64,000 nt of DNA. It comes from Phorcus lineatus. Taxonomy: Eukaryota > Mollusca > Gastropoda > Trochida > Trochidae. The stretch lies in contig OV121093.1 of NCBI GenBank assembly GCA_921293015.1, positions 31,010,622 through 31,074,621 on the forward strand, read 5' to 3'. How positions within the stretch are numbered: the stretch's first letter is position 1; every line of letters starts with the position of its first letter. Positions 23,591-35,206 of this stretch are shown in pieces. Below the pieces are notes generated by a model. That model made no database searches and had not been told where the DNA came from. It worked only from the letters and a program-made list of their open reading frames with translations. A program made the position numbers and the translations under genes.

Positions 23591-24115
23591 CTTCAAATAT
23601 CTTCATTATCATCATCATTATCTTTCTTCAGATATCTTCATTATCATCATCATTATCTTTATTCAAATATCTTCATTATCATCATCATTATCTTTCTTCA
23701 GATATCTTCATTATCATCATCATAATCTTTCTTCAAATATCTTCATTATCATCATCATAATCTTTCTTCAAATATCTTCATTATCATCATCATTATCTTT
23801 CTTCAAATATCTTCATTATCATCATCATTATCTTTCTTCAAATATCTTCATTATCATCATCATTATCTTTCTTCAAATATCTTCATTATCATCATCATTA
23901 TCTTTCTTCAAATATCTTCATTATCATCATCATTATCTTTCTTCAAATATCTTCATTATCATCATCATTATCTTTCTTCAAATATCTTCATTATCATCAT
24001 CATTATCTTTCTTCAAATATCTTCATTATCATCATCATTATCTTTCTTCAGATATCTTCATTATCATCATCATAATCTTTCTTCAAATATCTTCATTATC
24101 ATCATTATTATCTTT
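23591..24115 (+). repeat. 35-bp minisatellite, 15 copies
   Basis: Perfectly phased tandem array of a 35-bp unit (CTTCAAATATCTTCATTATC then ATCATCATTATCTTT), 525 bp in all. Variants are few: CTTCAGATAT in place of CTTCAAATAT, CATAATC in place of CATTATC, and one CATTATTATC. Very low divergence points to recent expansion. Open frames across it are by-products of the repeat; 35 is not a multiple of three. Confidence 0.9.
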
Positions 24116-24150
24116 CTCCAACAAACTGATAAAAACTTTAGAGTAATATT

Positions 24151-25620
24151 GTGATGTGTGAAAGATTGGAACTTGTACAGTTTTGGATGGATACACAAGG
24201 CATCATATCTGAAGCCCAAGCTTGTTTTAGAGAAGGTTACAGTACCAGTGATCAACCTTTCATACTACATTCAATAATACACAAGTTTATTAGAAACAAA
24301 AGGGGAACTTTTGTTGTATATTTGTTGACTTTCAAAAACCTTTCGATTCTGTTCACAGAACAAATTGATGTATTTATTACTAGAAAGGGGTACCCATAGA
24401 AAGATACATAATTTACTGAAAAGTGTATATAAAAATGTTGCATATTGTCACCGGCACTTTTTATTTTATATATTAATGAACTTGTAAATGATATGATATC
24501 ACCCGATACGTGTGGCATTTTTTTTGACGAATCTCTTAAAGAGCCACTCCGTGATTTTCATAACATATCATATTACGAACCTGATACAAAATCAAAACAT
24601 CTTAACTTTTCATGCCCAACAAACATATATGGTTTAAACATATTTATTTCAATGAAGAATTGGAAACAAAAAACATCGACATGACAAAAACTAGTTTTCC
24701 ATGAAAATATAAAAACAGCCTTATAAATGCACAGAGGTGAAGATATAAGGTCCAATATACATGAATACTAGTTATATTTACAAACATACTCTATCAACTC
24801 CTCGATCATAATTGCGACGTTCTACCCTCATATCATCACTGTAAAAAAGCAATAACAGTCAATACCTCACGATCAAATGACACCATTGATTAAGTATAGA
24901 TATTCTAGTAACATACTGTGAGAAATGGGGTCTAGAAATAAATTTTGAGAGAACGAAGGTTGTAGTCTTCAAGAAAGGTGAAACTCTATCCAAACCTGAT
25001 AAATGGTTTATCAAGGCTAAAAAACGTCATACTCTAAATATCTAGGTAATGTCTTTTCCTGCAGGAACATATTTACTAAAGCATGTGAGACTTTGTACCA
25101 ATAAAATGCTTCATTACAACATTAAAAAATCTGCCTGTAAACGCTGCTTTTAAGATGTATTTGATGGAAAAAAACAGCCAATTTTGTTGTATGGAGCAGA
25201 ATTATGGGGTTGGAAAACTCGTAAACCAATTAAAAAGGTGCATGCTAAGTTTTGTAAAAATATTCTACAAGTTGGCTCTAGAGCTCCAAAAAAAAGCTTT
25301 TATAGCTGGGTGTGGAGGATATCCTTTAGTAATATATGCCAATGTCAGATTTCTTGCATTTGGGATCAGGCTTTTTCGTCAATCGTCATCTAGATACACC
25401 AGGAAGTGTTATGAAATGTTAAAAAGAATTCATGAATCAGGAGATGAAAATTGGGTCTCTTAAAGTAAAGAGATTGCTTTTTAAAAACGGCTTTGGATAT
25501 ATTTGGGTATCCCAGGCTGTTGAAAATAAAAACTTCTTTCTAGAAATGTTTCATAAATTATGTAAAGATATATATATCCAATTTTTCTAAATTTATCTTC
25601 TATGATTAAACATGATGACT
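24151..25620 (+). pseudogene. Non-LTR reverse transcriptase fragment, copy A
   Basis: Scattered frames read RT landmarks in order: AQACFREGYSTSDQ (fingers) at about 24217, LSPALFILYINELVND (the QG-x-LSP-x-LF block, with its first half lost) at 24445, GLEINFERTKVVVFKKG (thumb side) at about 24925, then LLYGAELWGWK at about 25184. Further on come a Cys/Arg-rich end region (RYTRKCYEMLKR) and FGYIWVSQAVENKNFF near 25490. The catalytic YADD/FADD block is not found. Many stops and frameshifts show a dead 5'-truncated copy. The order fits CR1/jockey-type elements, but the clade is not certain. It starts right after the 35-bp minisatellite. Confidence 0.7.
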
Positions 25621-25680
25621 ACTATTCTGATCTGTACAAGTGTGCGCAAAATGCTCTCCCTCAGATGTTGCCTGTTTATT

Positions 25681-26530
25681 TGATTGCCCAAACGGAGTGC
25701 GGCAAGGTTGTATTCTTAGGCCATTGTTATTCTCGCTATTCATTGGTGAATTGTCTAAATCTATAATCTTGGCTGGTAAACTCAATTAGTCCCAGGTCCG
25801 TATGAACTATTTCTATTTCTTTTTGCAGATGATGTCAATCGTGTGTCTGAATCGATAGTTGGCCTTTAAAACCAATTACTAATTCTTTAATCATTCTCAG
25901 ACAATCTGGGGCTAACTGTAAACCTTGATAAAACACACATTATTATTTTTTTAAAAAGGGGGAATACTTTTAGATAAGGAAAGGTGGTTTTATAAAGGAA
26001 CAAGGTCGACACTGCAAATAGCTATAAATAATTAGGGATTTTGTTTTCAAGCAATTTTAAAGTGATAGCATGTGTTACAGATTTGGCAAGGCGTTGTAAA
26101 ATAACAATGATGGAACTCATTGTGAAGATTAACAAGATTGGAATGGTCCATCCGACAAAAAATTGAAAAATCATTAATTCTTAGCTTATGCCGATATAAT
26201 TATATGGATGTGAAATGTGGGGACTAATGCAATATGAAGTACTGAATTGGTCCATCTGCTAGCCTGCAAACGATAGTTACATGTAGGAATGCAAACCCCA
26301 AATAACACTGTGTATGGCGAATGTGCCCGTTTTCCAAAATATATATATACATGCTTTCTTGCGTTTATATTGGGTCAAATTGCTTAAAATGAGCGAAAAC
26401 AGACTACCGAAAGTGTATAAATGCTCATATATAATGATAACATGGGAAGAAATTATTTGGGTTTCATTTACAAAGAATATATTGTTTTTCCACGGGTTTG
26501 GATACATATGGGTGGCTCTTATACAGCACT
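25681..26530 (+). pseudogene. Non-LTR reverse transcriptase fragment, copy B
   Basis: A second decayed copy of what looks like the same family, head-to-tail after copy A. It reads NGVRQGCILRPLLFSLFIGEL at about 25690 and then the catalytic block LFLFADDVNRVSESIVGL at about 25805, which keeps both aspartates. GLTVNLDKTHIIIF follows near 25910, LARRCKITMMELIVKINKIG near 26075, and YGECARFPKYIYTCF near 26305. Stops interrupt every frame. Copies A and B overlap in content, so they are two insertions or a duplication and not one element. Confidence 0.7.
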
Positions 26531-26560
26531 AGACATGTTCAGTGGTTGTACACTGGTACT

Positions 26561-28822
26561 TTCCCTGTAGTTCGTGCCAAATATTAAAACATGACATGCA
26601 GTTAACATAAATCTCATTTTAAAATTTTAATTTTTATTTCATGCTATTTAACAATAGATTCAGATTTTTCTTATCGTTATTGAATTGACGCTCCGTCTAC
26701 CATGCTACACTCAAATCTATTCCAAGCTTCCTAGTGCTATATTTAACTGTAATAACACTGTCCAGAGTAGACACCTTACACAAAGGAATGATATGTCATC
26801 CAAGTAATCCAAACCACCATTCAACAGTGTTAAATAATTATTGTTGTTTTAGTCGGTAGCAGTAATCAGTACATAGATTGTGAGCAATTTGTTGGGTAGA
26901 CAAAATGAAAATACATTTTATTGCTTTTATTTTGTTCCTACATTAAAACATACGATAATACTATTAGTAACCACAAGAGATTGGAAGCTTATCAAATTCC
27001 AATAATTGATTAGTTTTATCGACTGTTAAAAATTTTTTCATTGTCAGTTTAATGATAACCTATTCAGTTTTGTCACTTTGCATGATTATCTTGGAAAAGA
27101 TGAGTATTCTATCATTAAATTGTTTTGATTACTTACAATTCTACGTATTGTGATAGATGTTTTAGGTTAGGTTAAAGATAACAGACAATCCGATAATTTT
27201 TGAAATAATAACTAATAATCAACTAAAAATAACAGAAAAATTACCCAATTTTTTTTTATCAAATTTCATAATATTACATTATGAAATCTAGATAACTAGT
27301 CACATAAAACATCAATTTTATCAAACTAAGTTTAAGACATTGTTAATCTACTGAACTGTAAAATATGTTATACTGTTTCGAATCACAAGCTGATCTACAG
27401 TTAACTTGTAAGGACATCCATAATAGTTCAACTCCACAGATAAATATGTGGTAAACAAAAGTTTTGGTGTAAAGTGCATAGTAAATACACAATTTATTTT
27501 GTAAGCTTTGTATGGGAAGTAATATGAAAGTTGTAAAACATTTTTACCTACTTATCATGGCACTAAAAGTGATTTGATTTCCGGACTTTGGAATTCATAT
27601 GAACCTTTCAATACGAACCCAAAAGATAAAAAGCACCTGTTTGCTTCTTCCTGTCGAGGACACTGTCCAGTTATTATTGACAACATTACACGTAGTATTA
27701 TTTCTGATGACACATCATCACTAATGGTGCCAGTAAAATGACGGGTGTAAACATATGAAAGGAACTGTGACCCACGTACAATTGCAGATGGTTTTTGAGC
27801 TTACTAAAACGAGTCTGACTGATTGATAATTGGATGCGCCTTTGTCTGGCTTTGTTCACATACATCGTGTCACATATTGCATGCACATATCATGTAATTT
27901 TTTTGACGTCCATAGAATAACTTCTGCATAACTGACAATAAATCACATATTGTCCACGTGTAAAATAGCCATATCTTAACTTATTTTTGTATCGTCTTGT
28001 CCATCAAGCAATAGTTCGAATTATGACTGTATAAATGTCTGAGAAAATATCTATCACATTGGCTAAGTGAATGGTAATACACATATCTTGTGTTTAAAGA
28101 TGCTGATCACTTCAAATAGAATTTGTATAAACAATGAAAATCAATGTTTTCGGAATTTGATCCCTGGTCACTTTAATGAACAAAAAATTAGTCTGGTTAA
28201 TTGTTGAGTGTGATGTACATTTACGTTACAGTACATTTGACCTTTACATTAAACATCATCCGTTTCATTTTCGCAATGCCATGCTGCGTCATGAAACATG
28301 ATATTTGTAATATATAAGATACTAAGGTATATGAACAAACTTTCGGTATACAGCTGTAAACATAATGCCAACAATAACAAATGGTCATGGATAAGCCAAC
28401 CAAAGCTCAATAAATGCAATGTGTAAATCCAGCTCTTACCTACCGAGCGCGTCATGAATACGGTTCGTCAGTATTTTCAAGAGAAATCAGCCATCACCAA
28501 CATCACCGAAACTCTGTACAAGAAACGAATTTTATTACCCTCTCGTTGGAGATATTACAGTTGTGAAACAATGAAATGTTATTCAACACTGTTGTGAAAC
28601 ATTGCACGTGAAAGCAATTGCATCCGGAACTATTTTCCTGTAGTCACATGACAAGTTATCATGTGATGATGTAAATAAAAATGGCGATTGTCAAAACTAT
28701 TGTTCCCTTAACATTAAAAACTTACGAGATAAAAGTACAATTCTTTTTAAAAAACACGTAAAGCTAAATAATTACTATCAGTTGTCCAAGAAACAGCTCA
28801 GAGATAACAGCACAATTATTAA
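26561..28822. other. No gene seen
   Basis: Very AT-rich, with poly-A and poly-T tracts. Short ORFs at 27698-27886 and 28221-28455 lack motifs and overlap on one strand in different frames. Confidence 0.5.
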
Positions 28823-28944
28823 TCAACGTCCATCTTCTTCAAATGTAAACCTGACCTCCGAATCCGGGTCAAGCAGGCTTTCTTCAGTAGATCGGAAGAG
28901 GTCATCCCTACCGATTTCAGTCGATTCTAGAAAATTCATTCCCT
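28823..28944 (-). CDS. Possible terminal coding exon with acidic tail
   Basis: After a candidate acceptor (ctgcctag|AGGG) the minus strand reads GMNFLESTEIGRDD, then LFRSTEESLLDPDSEV, then RFTFEEDGR and a TGA stop: about 40 residues, acidic and Ser/Glu-rich like a cytoplasmic or secreted tail. The patch is richer in CpG and in balanced codons than its flanks. No upstream exon was found and no domain is recognised, so this is a suggestion only. Confidence 0.25.
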
Positions 28945-29624
28945 CTAGGCAGATACACTGACTGCTAAGTTCCAGAGGCAATTTAAATGACTAAAATTTA
29001 GGACGATCTAAGCTACCACAAAGTTTGTTTGAATGGGCAATAAACTGACATTTCTTTAGCAAAATTTGTATACTTTACATACAGCTGTTTATTTTGTGTT
29101 TAATGGAATAAATGTTTTTCGTGATTACTGACAAACTCTTTATTTTCCTTGAAGATACTATTCCATTCAACAAGCATTTTAGATAATCACAGCAGATTTA
29201 TTTATACAACATATTTCTGAAAGTGCATGTTTATAGGAATGTTTCTTAAAAAACTGCCTATCAAAAGTTTCAAATAAATTCAGCAGAACCGACATATGAT
29301 GTCTCATTGTCAATTAATAAATTTATATCAATTCTTTAACGTACTATGAGATTGTCTAGTCTCTCAAGCAAAAAAAAATAGAATTTTACCATAATCAAAT
29401 ACACAGAAGGGGTCACATTATCGAATTTTCCTATCATTTCGATTAAAATATTCCATTTTGACTCTCTGAGAAAAAAAACCTCAGCAAAATCATATTGACG
29501 TAATTCAAACAAACAAACATGCCTTGTATTTAAAGTCGTTGATCACTTAAAAGATTCGTTTAGAAAAATAAATTGACTGTTTTCAAAATGTCGACCCCTT
29601 AGCACTTCAGTTAACGGTTAACTA
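28945..29624. other. No gene seen
   Basis: AT-rich flank to the left of the Tc1 element that starts at 29625. Confidence 0.5.
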
Positions 29625-31102
29625 GACTCACGGGCAAAAGAAACTATACCAACATTGTTTTGTTGTTATCAACATTATCAGATATGTCACATAAATAATG
29701 TGATACTCGTTTTAAAGACAATTTAACTGACCAATATTTGATCGAAATTTAGATACGGTGACACGTACAGTTAATGCAGTAGAATGTAATGAATGAAACT
29801 GGGGGTAAATGTCAATTTGCAAAAATAAAGAAGTCTTTTTAGAGACTACAGAAAACGCTTTTTTCACAAAGGAAACACTGGAAAACTGTCAGTATCTGGT
29901 ATGGCCTCCGTTCCTTTGAATACAGGCCTGCACACGTCGACGCACAGAATTCACAAGGCGCCTGATGACGTCATAAGGGATTGCTTGTCATTCTTCCACG
30001 AGTGCCTGGATAAACGTTTGCCGACTTGATGGAGGTGGATTTTACTGCTTTCTCTGCAAGTCCAAATGATCCCACAAGTGTTCGATCGGTGATAAATCCG
30101 GTGATCTCGCTGGAAGTCTCTGATGACTCTGGCTGTGTGGAACAGGCATTGTCTTGTAAAAGGATTTCTCAGGGGTATTAAAAAGAGCACCACAGGACGA
30201 AAACCTTAGCCTTAGGCATTCAAAGTACGGTCAAAGAAACAAGTTCTGTTGTATTGTCCCTGCACATTCCATCCCAAACCATGACGGTACCGCCGCTGAA
30301 TGGCACAACCTCCTGGACACAACACGGGGCCGTTCTCTCTCCTCTTCGACGATAAATGCGCACTGTGTAGCTCGAAGCTGCTTTCATCTGAAAACACAAT
30401 TTTTAGCCAGTTCCTGTTCTGCCACCGCTCTACCATTCTTGTCCACTGGTGACGGTTATGTCGGTCACGTCGGCTCAGCATCATCCCGGGGAAGGGCCGG
30501 TACCCTTGAATGCCATGTTCACGAAGACGTCTGATCACTGTCCTTCTGCTGATAAAACGGTGTACCGCTGTTGCTGCTGATGACGTCACTGTGCGTCATT
30601 GCGTAGGTGAATCATGCGGATGTAGCGGTCGTCGTTTGCGGTTGTGACCCTGTGTTTTCCACTTCTTGGCCGGTCCTCGGTTCCACCTGTCTGCACCATT
30701 CTTGTGTGCAGTCTGGTTATCGTAGTTCGTTTGCAGTTGAAGATACGAGCAACATTGGCGCGACGTGCGCCCAACTGCAACATACCAATCGCTCTCTCTC
30801 GTTCCTCCGTGGTAAGTCTCGGCATGTCACTTGTTGTGTTCGTTACGACTGAGGTCTAAAGCATGCAGATTCGTGATTTTTATACAATTCGGTTCCATAT
30901 GAACGTAATGCACATGCATACCATTTTGCTCGAAAAACGTGTGACAAAGTCCATATTTGGTAAGAAACATTATTTTTTTTCTCAGTAATTAGGAAGTTGC
31001 CTTCTTGTGACATAGTTTGATGATAAAAATTCCATTTCGAAAGCTAGTTTCAACTTTTCAAAACAAAACATATTTTGCATTAGTTTCTTTTGCCCCTGAG
31101 TT
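29625..31102. mobile_element. Full-length dead Tc1/mariner element with TA target duplication
   Basis: The left end GACTCACGGGCAAAAGAAAC (29625 on) is mirrored at the right end by AACTCAGGGGCAAAAGAAAC (reading inward from 31102). That is 20 of 22 bases matching through the following TA. Both ends are flanked by TA (29623-29624 and 31103-31104), the Tc1/mariner target duplication. The total length of 1478 bp is normal for the family. The transposase inside is on the minus strand and is broken, so the element cannot move by itself. Confidence 0.9.
29889..30825 (-). pseudogene. Tc1-like transposase, frame-disrupted
   Basis: Starts at ATG 30825 with MPRLTTEERERAIGMLQLGA (first helix-turn-helix), then NCKRTTITRLHTRM and the GTEDRPRSGKHRVTTANDD linker. 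A stop follows RNDAQ at 30586. The next frame continues with SRRTVIRRLREHGIQGYRP and the first catalytic Asp in IVFSDESSF. Another shift leads to remnants of the second block (HTARVI, lacking the DNARPHTA aspartate) and, in a different frame, SPDLSPIEHLWDHLD, which carries the third acidic residue. The end is RNGGHTRY and a TGA stop at 29889, as in intact relatives. At least two frameshifts and a stop inactivate it. Confidence 0.9.
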
Positions 31103-31653
31103 TATATACGATGACACACGATTGCGTTGTCACTTCTGTATGGAAAATTCATAATTATCCGTTTCTTTTTGCAATCCTATTATGTCTCAAAGACATGCCA
31201 AATTACATAGTATTTACACTAGGATATGCGAGTATGTGAAGAACCTTTTTATAAGCACCCAACTACCTAGTTATCAAAAGCATTGTTTCTAATTTTCATG
31301 GGTTTACAATATGTAATGTAGCTTAAACCTATTGGCTTCTAAATTTTTATATTTTTAACATATAGCAGTCGTAATTAAATGTAAGTGGTTGAATGTAATA
31401 ATTGGAATATGAATGAGGCATATATTCCTTAATCAGTTTATCTACATTTACGTCCAAAAAATGTTATGGTCCATTTGATCTTTAACAAAATCATTATCAT
31501 ATTTTGTTAAAGTTATCGTGAGGGTAAAAGCTAAATTCAAAGGTTAATTTTTGCTTCATTTCATTCAATATGAATAGAAATTATTATTGTCATGTAAATT
31601 AATGTCAATTTATGCATAACCTACAGTGGGTTGCATATATCTTTACCTGTAGT
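31103..31653. other. No gene seen
   Basis: AT-rich spacer between the Tc1 element and the 32-bp repeat array. Confidence 0.5.
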
Positions 31654-31792
31654 GAATGCATTCAGATTGCAATCTGATTGCGGTCGAATGCATTCAGATT
31701 GCACTCTGATTGTGGTCGAATGCATTCAGAATGCACCCAGATCGCGGTCGAATGCATTCAGATTGCGCTCTGATCGCGCTTGATCGCGATCA
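31654..31792 (+). repeat. 32-bp palindrome-rich minisatellite, about 4 copies
   Basis: Copies start at 31654, 31686, 31718 and 31750. Each begins with the perfect palindrome GAATGCATTC. The first copy adds AGATTGCAATCT, another perfect palindrome, and the unit ends in GATTGCGGTC. The array closes with GATCGCGATC, also palindromic. GC content is above that of the surroundings. Confidence 0.8.
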
Positions 31793-33165
31793 GACAGAAT
31801 TTTGATCGGAAATGACCCCAACAAAAACGTAAATGACTGTCAAATAACCGCAAAAAACCCCCTGAAATAACTGCATAAAACCGCAAATGAACGCGAAGCA
31901 GCGGCAATCTCTATCGTGAGTCAGTAGATAGATTATTCCAATAAGAAGAGGTGAGTGTTCCTTAATATGCAATCGTTTGGAATGTTTTGTGCAAATTGGC
32001 TTTTTATCATCTGAATTACAAATATTATGAATTACCTTATAATGTAAAACTGACATACTGATGAAATACAATTTTTAGAATTTAAATACAATAACATATT
32101 CTGTCCAGTATAGTATGTTTCATGAAAATATTTATAATATCCTATATTTCCTAAAGAATTTTACATCATTTCAATCTATTTGCATATTTTCACCAAATGC
32201 AAAATATATTTATTCTTCACTTATTATTTTTTATAATGAAAATGAAACTGAGAACCAATACTAATACTAACGTTACATGATATGTCAATAATTCAACTCT
32301 GCACTCAAAAGTTCAATGATAAAACGACGAAAAGCAACTATTCCACCATAAGTTATTTTAATAACTTTGGGGGTTTTTTTGTAAACAATTATATTTTAAT
32401 ATTACAATGTATTAATATGCCCATTTGTGTCTCATAGTCCGTTCGTTTTTGTTTTGATGTTTTTTTTTAAACGAGTCTGTTGATAAATTATGTGATGTGA
32501 ATCAACATATGACACATTAATGAATTATATTTCTGTTCTTCTTCTTCTTCATCTACTAGTATACAAACCAACCACTCCCACAGTGGTAAAAGCGACGCAA
32601 ATCAGGAAATTTCATCGAATTTTAAGACAATTTTGCTCATCAATAGTTATCCTTTTCACGTTTGCATTTAATCATCGCATTATTGATATATCATATCAAT
32701 GAATTTCCTACGATTGTTGAGAGCCACTTCTTAACTTAAATCATACTTCATTTAACTAAAACTTAGTTCCGTATTTATCTGTTAGGGAACAATGAGCATG
32801 AACATGGGTTGTCAGCTAAATGAACAAAATTGCTTTTATTGTAAAGATTTCATTGCGTCTTATGTTGCATTGTCCTTTGCATACTGATGAGTGAATGTAA
32901 CTTTTATCTAAATAAACAATACCTTTTAGATAAGATTTATCTTCTTAGTGGAGACAGTCAATTTTATCTTGGCTTCCCCAGAGCTTTCATGATATTCTTA
33001 AAACCTGCACCATAATGTATAATTTATATTTACTTCTATTCTGCACTGTGTTATCTCTTCAACACCTCGTCAATCATTTTTCAACGTGGATCTGCACCTT
33101 TATATCTGTCAATTTGAGATACACATCTTTACCAAAACAACGCAGATCTTCGATCGATCCGTAGC
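31793..33165. other. No gene seen
   Basis: AT-rich. The minus ORF 31790-32071 runs into the repeat and has no motif. Confidence 0.5.
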
Positions 33166-33414
33166 TTAGTTGAACGATGGCCAATAACGGTTGTTAATTC
33201 GCATGCTTATAACAAAACCTTTGGAACTATATGTTTCAAACACACGATCGTCTGAAGTACCTGAGACACAATACACAGAGCTTGGTAACATGTCGTCTGA
33301 AAGTAGGCCGGGAAGTCTAGACGTTGCACATGTTACGTACGCGTAGCTGAGTCTTGCATAATAAACATTGACTATCACTTCCGACGTTGACAATAGACAG
33401 AGTTTGATAAAACC
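33166..33414 (-). CDS. Possible terminal exon, CUB-like fold edge
   Basis: An open minus-strand stretch reads SEVIVNVYYARLSYAYVTCA, then LLSDDMLPSSVYCVSGTSDD, then TYSSKGFVISMRINNRYW and stops with TAA at 33166. The order 'SSVY...SG...V.F.TYSSKGFVISMRI' recalls the last strands of CUB-type domains, and the region is rich in CpG compared with its flanks, as exons often are. There is no convincing start or acceptor and no partner exon was found. It may be a terminal exon, a pseudogene piece, or chance. Confidence 0.3.
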   Translation of the reverse strand, partial: GFIKLCLLSTSEVIVNVYYARLSYAYVTCATSRLPGLLSDDMLPSSVYCVSGTSDDRVFETYSSKGFVISMRINNRYWPSFN

Positions 33415-34433
33415 CTAATGAAAGTGTATATTGGCAACGATAACTCTCTGTAACAATAATGGTTGCTTGCTAAAATAATAGTGTATACAAAATTCGTCTT
33501 CGTTGACCCAAAATACGTACTCTCTTTCCTTTACTCGTTTCTTTAATCCACATATTCCGAAGCAAAAAACGTCATGAGGCTAATGAACTTAAATTGAATA
33601 GATTTCCTGTTATGTCTAATGTTTTATTCTTTGCATTAGATAGATGTCAATGAAGTATACATACAAATGAAATATACTCACTCAAACAAACAATCAGCTA
33701 GACAGACGGACACTGGTAGAGAGGTTTTAGTGTGAACGAATCAGATTTTAATATATGACTCAAACATAATATAATGGAAACTTTTTTACATCAGACAAGA
33801 GGACAAACATAGGTTGGTTGTTTCATGTAGGTCATTTAACTATCATACATGTAAACTGGACGCATGACTTCGACTTTGTAACATTTGTATGAACGTTTTT
33901 CATATACCATGGAAAACAATACATTTCCGAATTTTGGCATTATATGGGAGATAAGATGATCCTTTAAAAAGGAGATTCGAACTAAAGAATGTCATATTGT
34001 ATTTTGGTTTATATTCAAGCAAAAAACAAAACTTATGAAACATACTCTGTGTCGATTTAATGCACGTGACATGAAGTGCCTTCTTTTCTTGTGCACCATT
34101 TAAATACATGTATGAGCTTCTATCTGTGTTATGTTGAACGCAAGTAACAAGAATGGCTGTTGCTGTGACAAAGACATTAGAAGAAACAAAGTTATCAGAA
34201 GTCGAGGCCTTTAGAAGGGACAAATACCCGAGAAGTTATAAAAACATTAGCAGTAACATAGGCATTAGAAGTGTTAAGGTATGATAGATTTAAAACAATT
34301 CCAAAGTTGCAACCATCATGATAAGTGACAACGTCATAAGCAGTGAGAAATGCATTAAAACAACAAGAGAGACACGGTTATGAGAGAGAATAAAAAGGTT
34401 TTAATGTAATTACATTTTCTTCTTTTATTTCAG
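33415..34433. other. No gene seen
   Basis: AT-rich. A short frame from ATG 34154 (MAVAVTKTLEETKLSEVEAF) is followed by a donor-like AAG|gtatga near 34283, but its phase does not fit the exon at 34434, so it was not joined to it. Confidence 0.4.
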
Positions 34434-35206
34434 ATTTCACAAATGGAGACAGTCGCCTTAAACGTAAAATACATATCAGTTCCACTTTACGAACTACGAC
34501 AACATTTGTACCAGTTTCCAGTACCACCCTACATGCGAGGACGAGTTTTGTACTTGTCTCCATTACAACTATTGTACCAGTTTCATGGACTACTCTTTTG
34601 ACTGTCTCCAGTCCCATATTGTGTACAACAACTCTACCATTGTCTACTACCACTTTACCTATCACAACGACTCTTGTACCAGCACACACTACGACCTTAC
34701 GTATCACAACGACCCTTGTACCAGCACAAAGTACAACCTTGGGTATCACAACGACTCTTGTAACAGCACAAAGTACAACCTTGGGTATCACAACGACTCT
34801 TGATACAGCTCAAAGTACAACCTTGGGTATCACAACGACCCTTGTACCAGCACAAAGTACAACCTTGGGTATCACAACGACTCTTGATACAGCTCAAAGT
34901 ACAACTTTGGGTATCACAAGGACTCTTGTAACAGCACAAAGTACAACCTTGGTTATCACAACGACTCTTGTAACAGCACAAACTACAACCTTCCGTATCA
35001 CAACGACCCTTGTACCAGCACAGAGTACAACCTTGGGTATCGCTACGACTCTTGTACCAGCACAAAGAACAACCTTAAGTACCACGACGCCGGCAGCAGG
35101 GTTTTTACATTTTTTAGCCTCAATGACGAGAGCAGGGGCAAACACGGCAGACATGACAAGATTACTTCTTTTTGGCGCTAATATCACCAAAATCACCTCT
35201 GAATAG
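34434..35206 (+). CDS. Terminal exon of a Thr-rich mucin-like repeat protein
   Basis: A strong acceptor (pyrimidine tract then tttatttcag|) at 34433 opens a frame that stays open for 257 codons to TAG at 35206. After a start rich in Ser/Thr (RKIHISSTLRTTTTFVPVS) come about ten copies of a 14-residue, 42-bp unit, TTLGITTTLVTAQS and variants (VPAQS, DTAQS, RITTTL), from about 34655 to 35085. The tail reads AAGFLHFLASMTRAG, then LLLFGANITKITSE. Thr/Ser density of this kind is typical of O-glycosylated mucin stalks. Since 42 is a multiple of three, other frames across the array are open too; the acceptor and the composition favour this one. Upstream exons were not identified, so signal peptide and full length are unknown. 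Confidence 0.45.
34655..35085 (+). repeat. 42-bp coding minisatellite
   Basis: About ten units of 42 bp (ACAACCTTGGGTATCACAAC then GACTCTTGTAACAGCACAAAGT). Differences are mostly single bases: GTAACA/GTACCA/GATACA, GGGT/CGGT/GGTT. Several substitutions change amino acids while the frame is kept throughout. Confidence 0.85.

Noticed and set aside
30607-30859. Two plus-strand ORFs of 71-81 codons
   Set aside because: They lie antisense to the Tc1 transposase and have no motifs.
34154-34283. Upstream exon for the Thr-rich gene starting MAVAVTKTLEE
   Set aside because: Its donor is phase 0 while the exon at 34434 needs phase 1; joining would hit a stop, and there is no signal peptide.
34697-35196. 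Minus-strand Cys-rich and Val-rich ORFs opposite the Thr-rich exon, resembling a Cys-repeat peptide
   Set aside because: They are automatic by-products of a 42-bp repeat, which keeps all frames open; the plus strand has the splice acceptor and the sensible composition.
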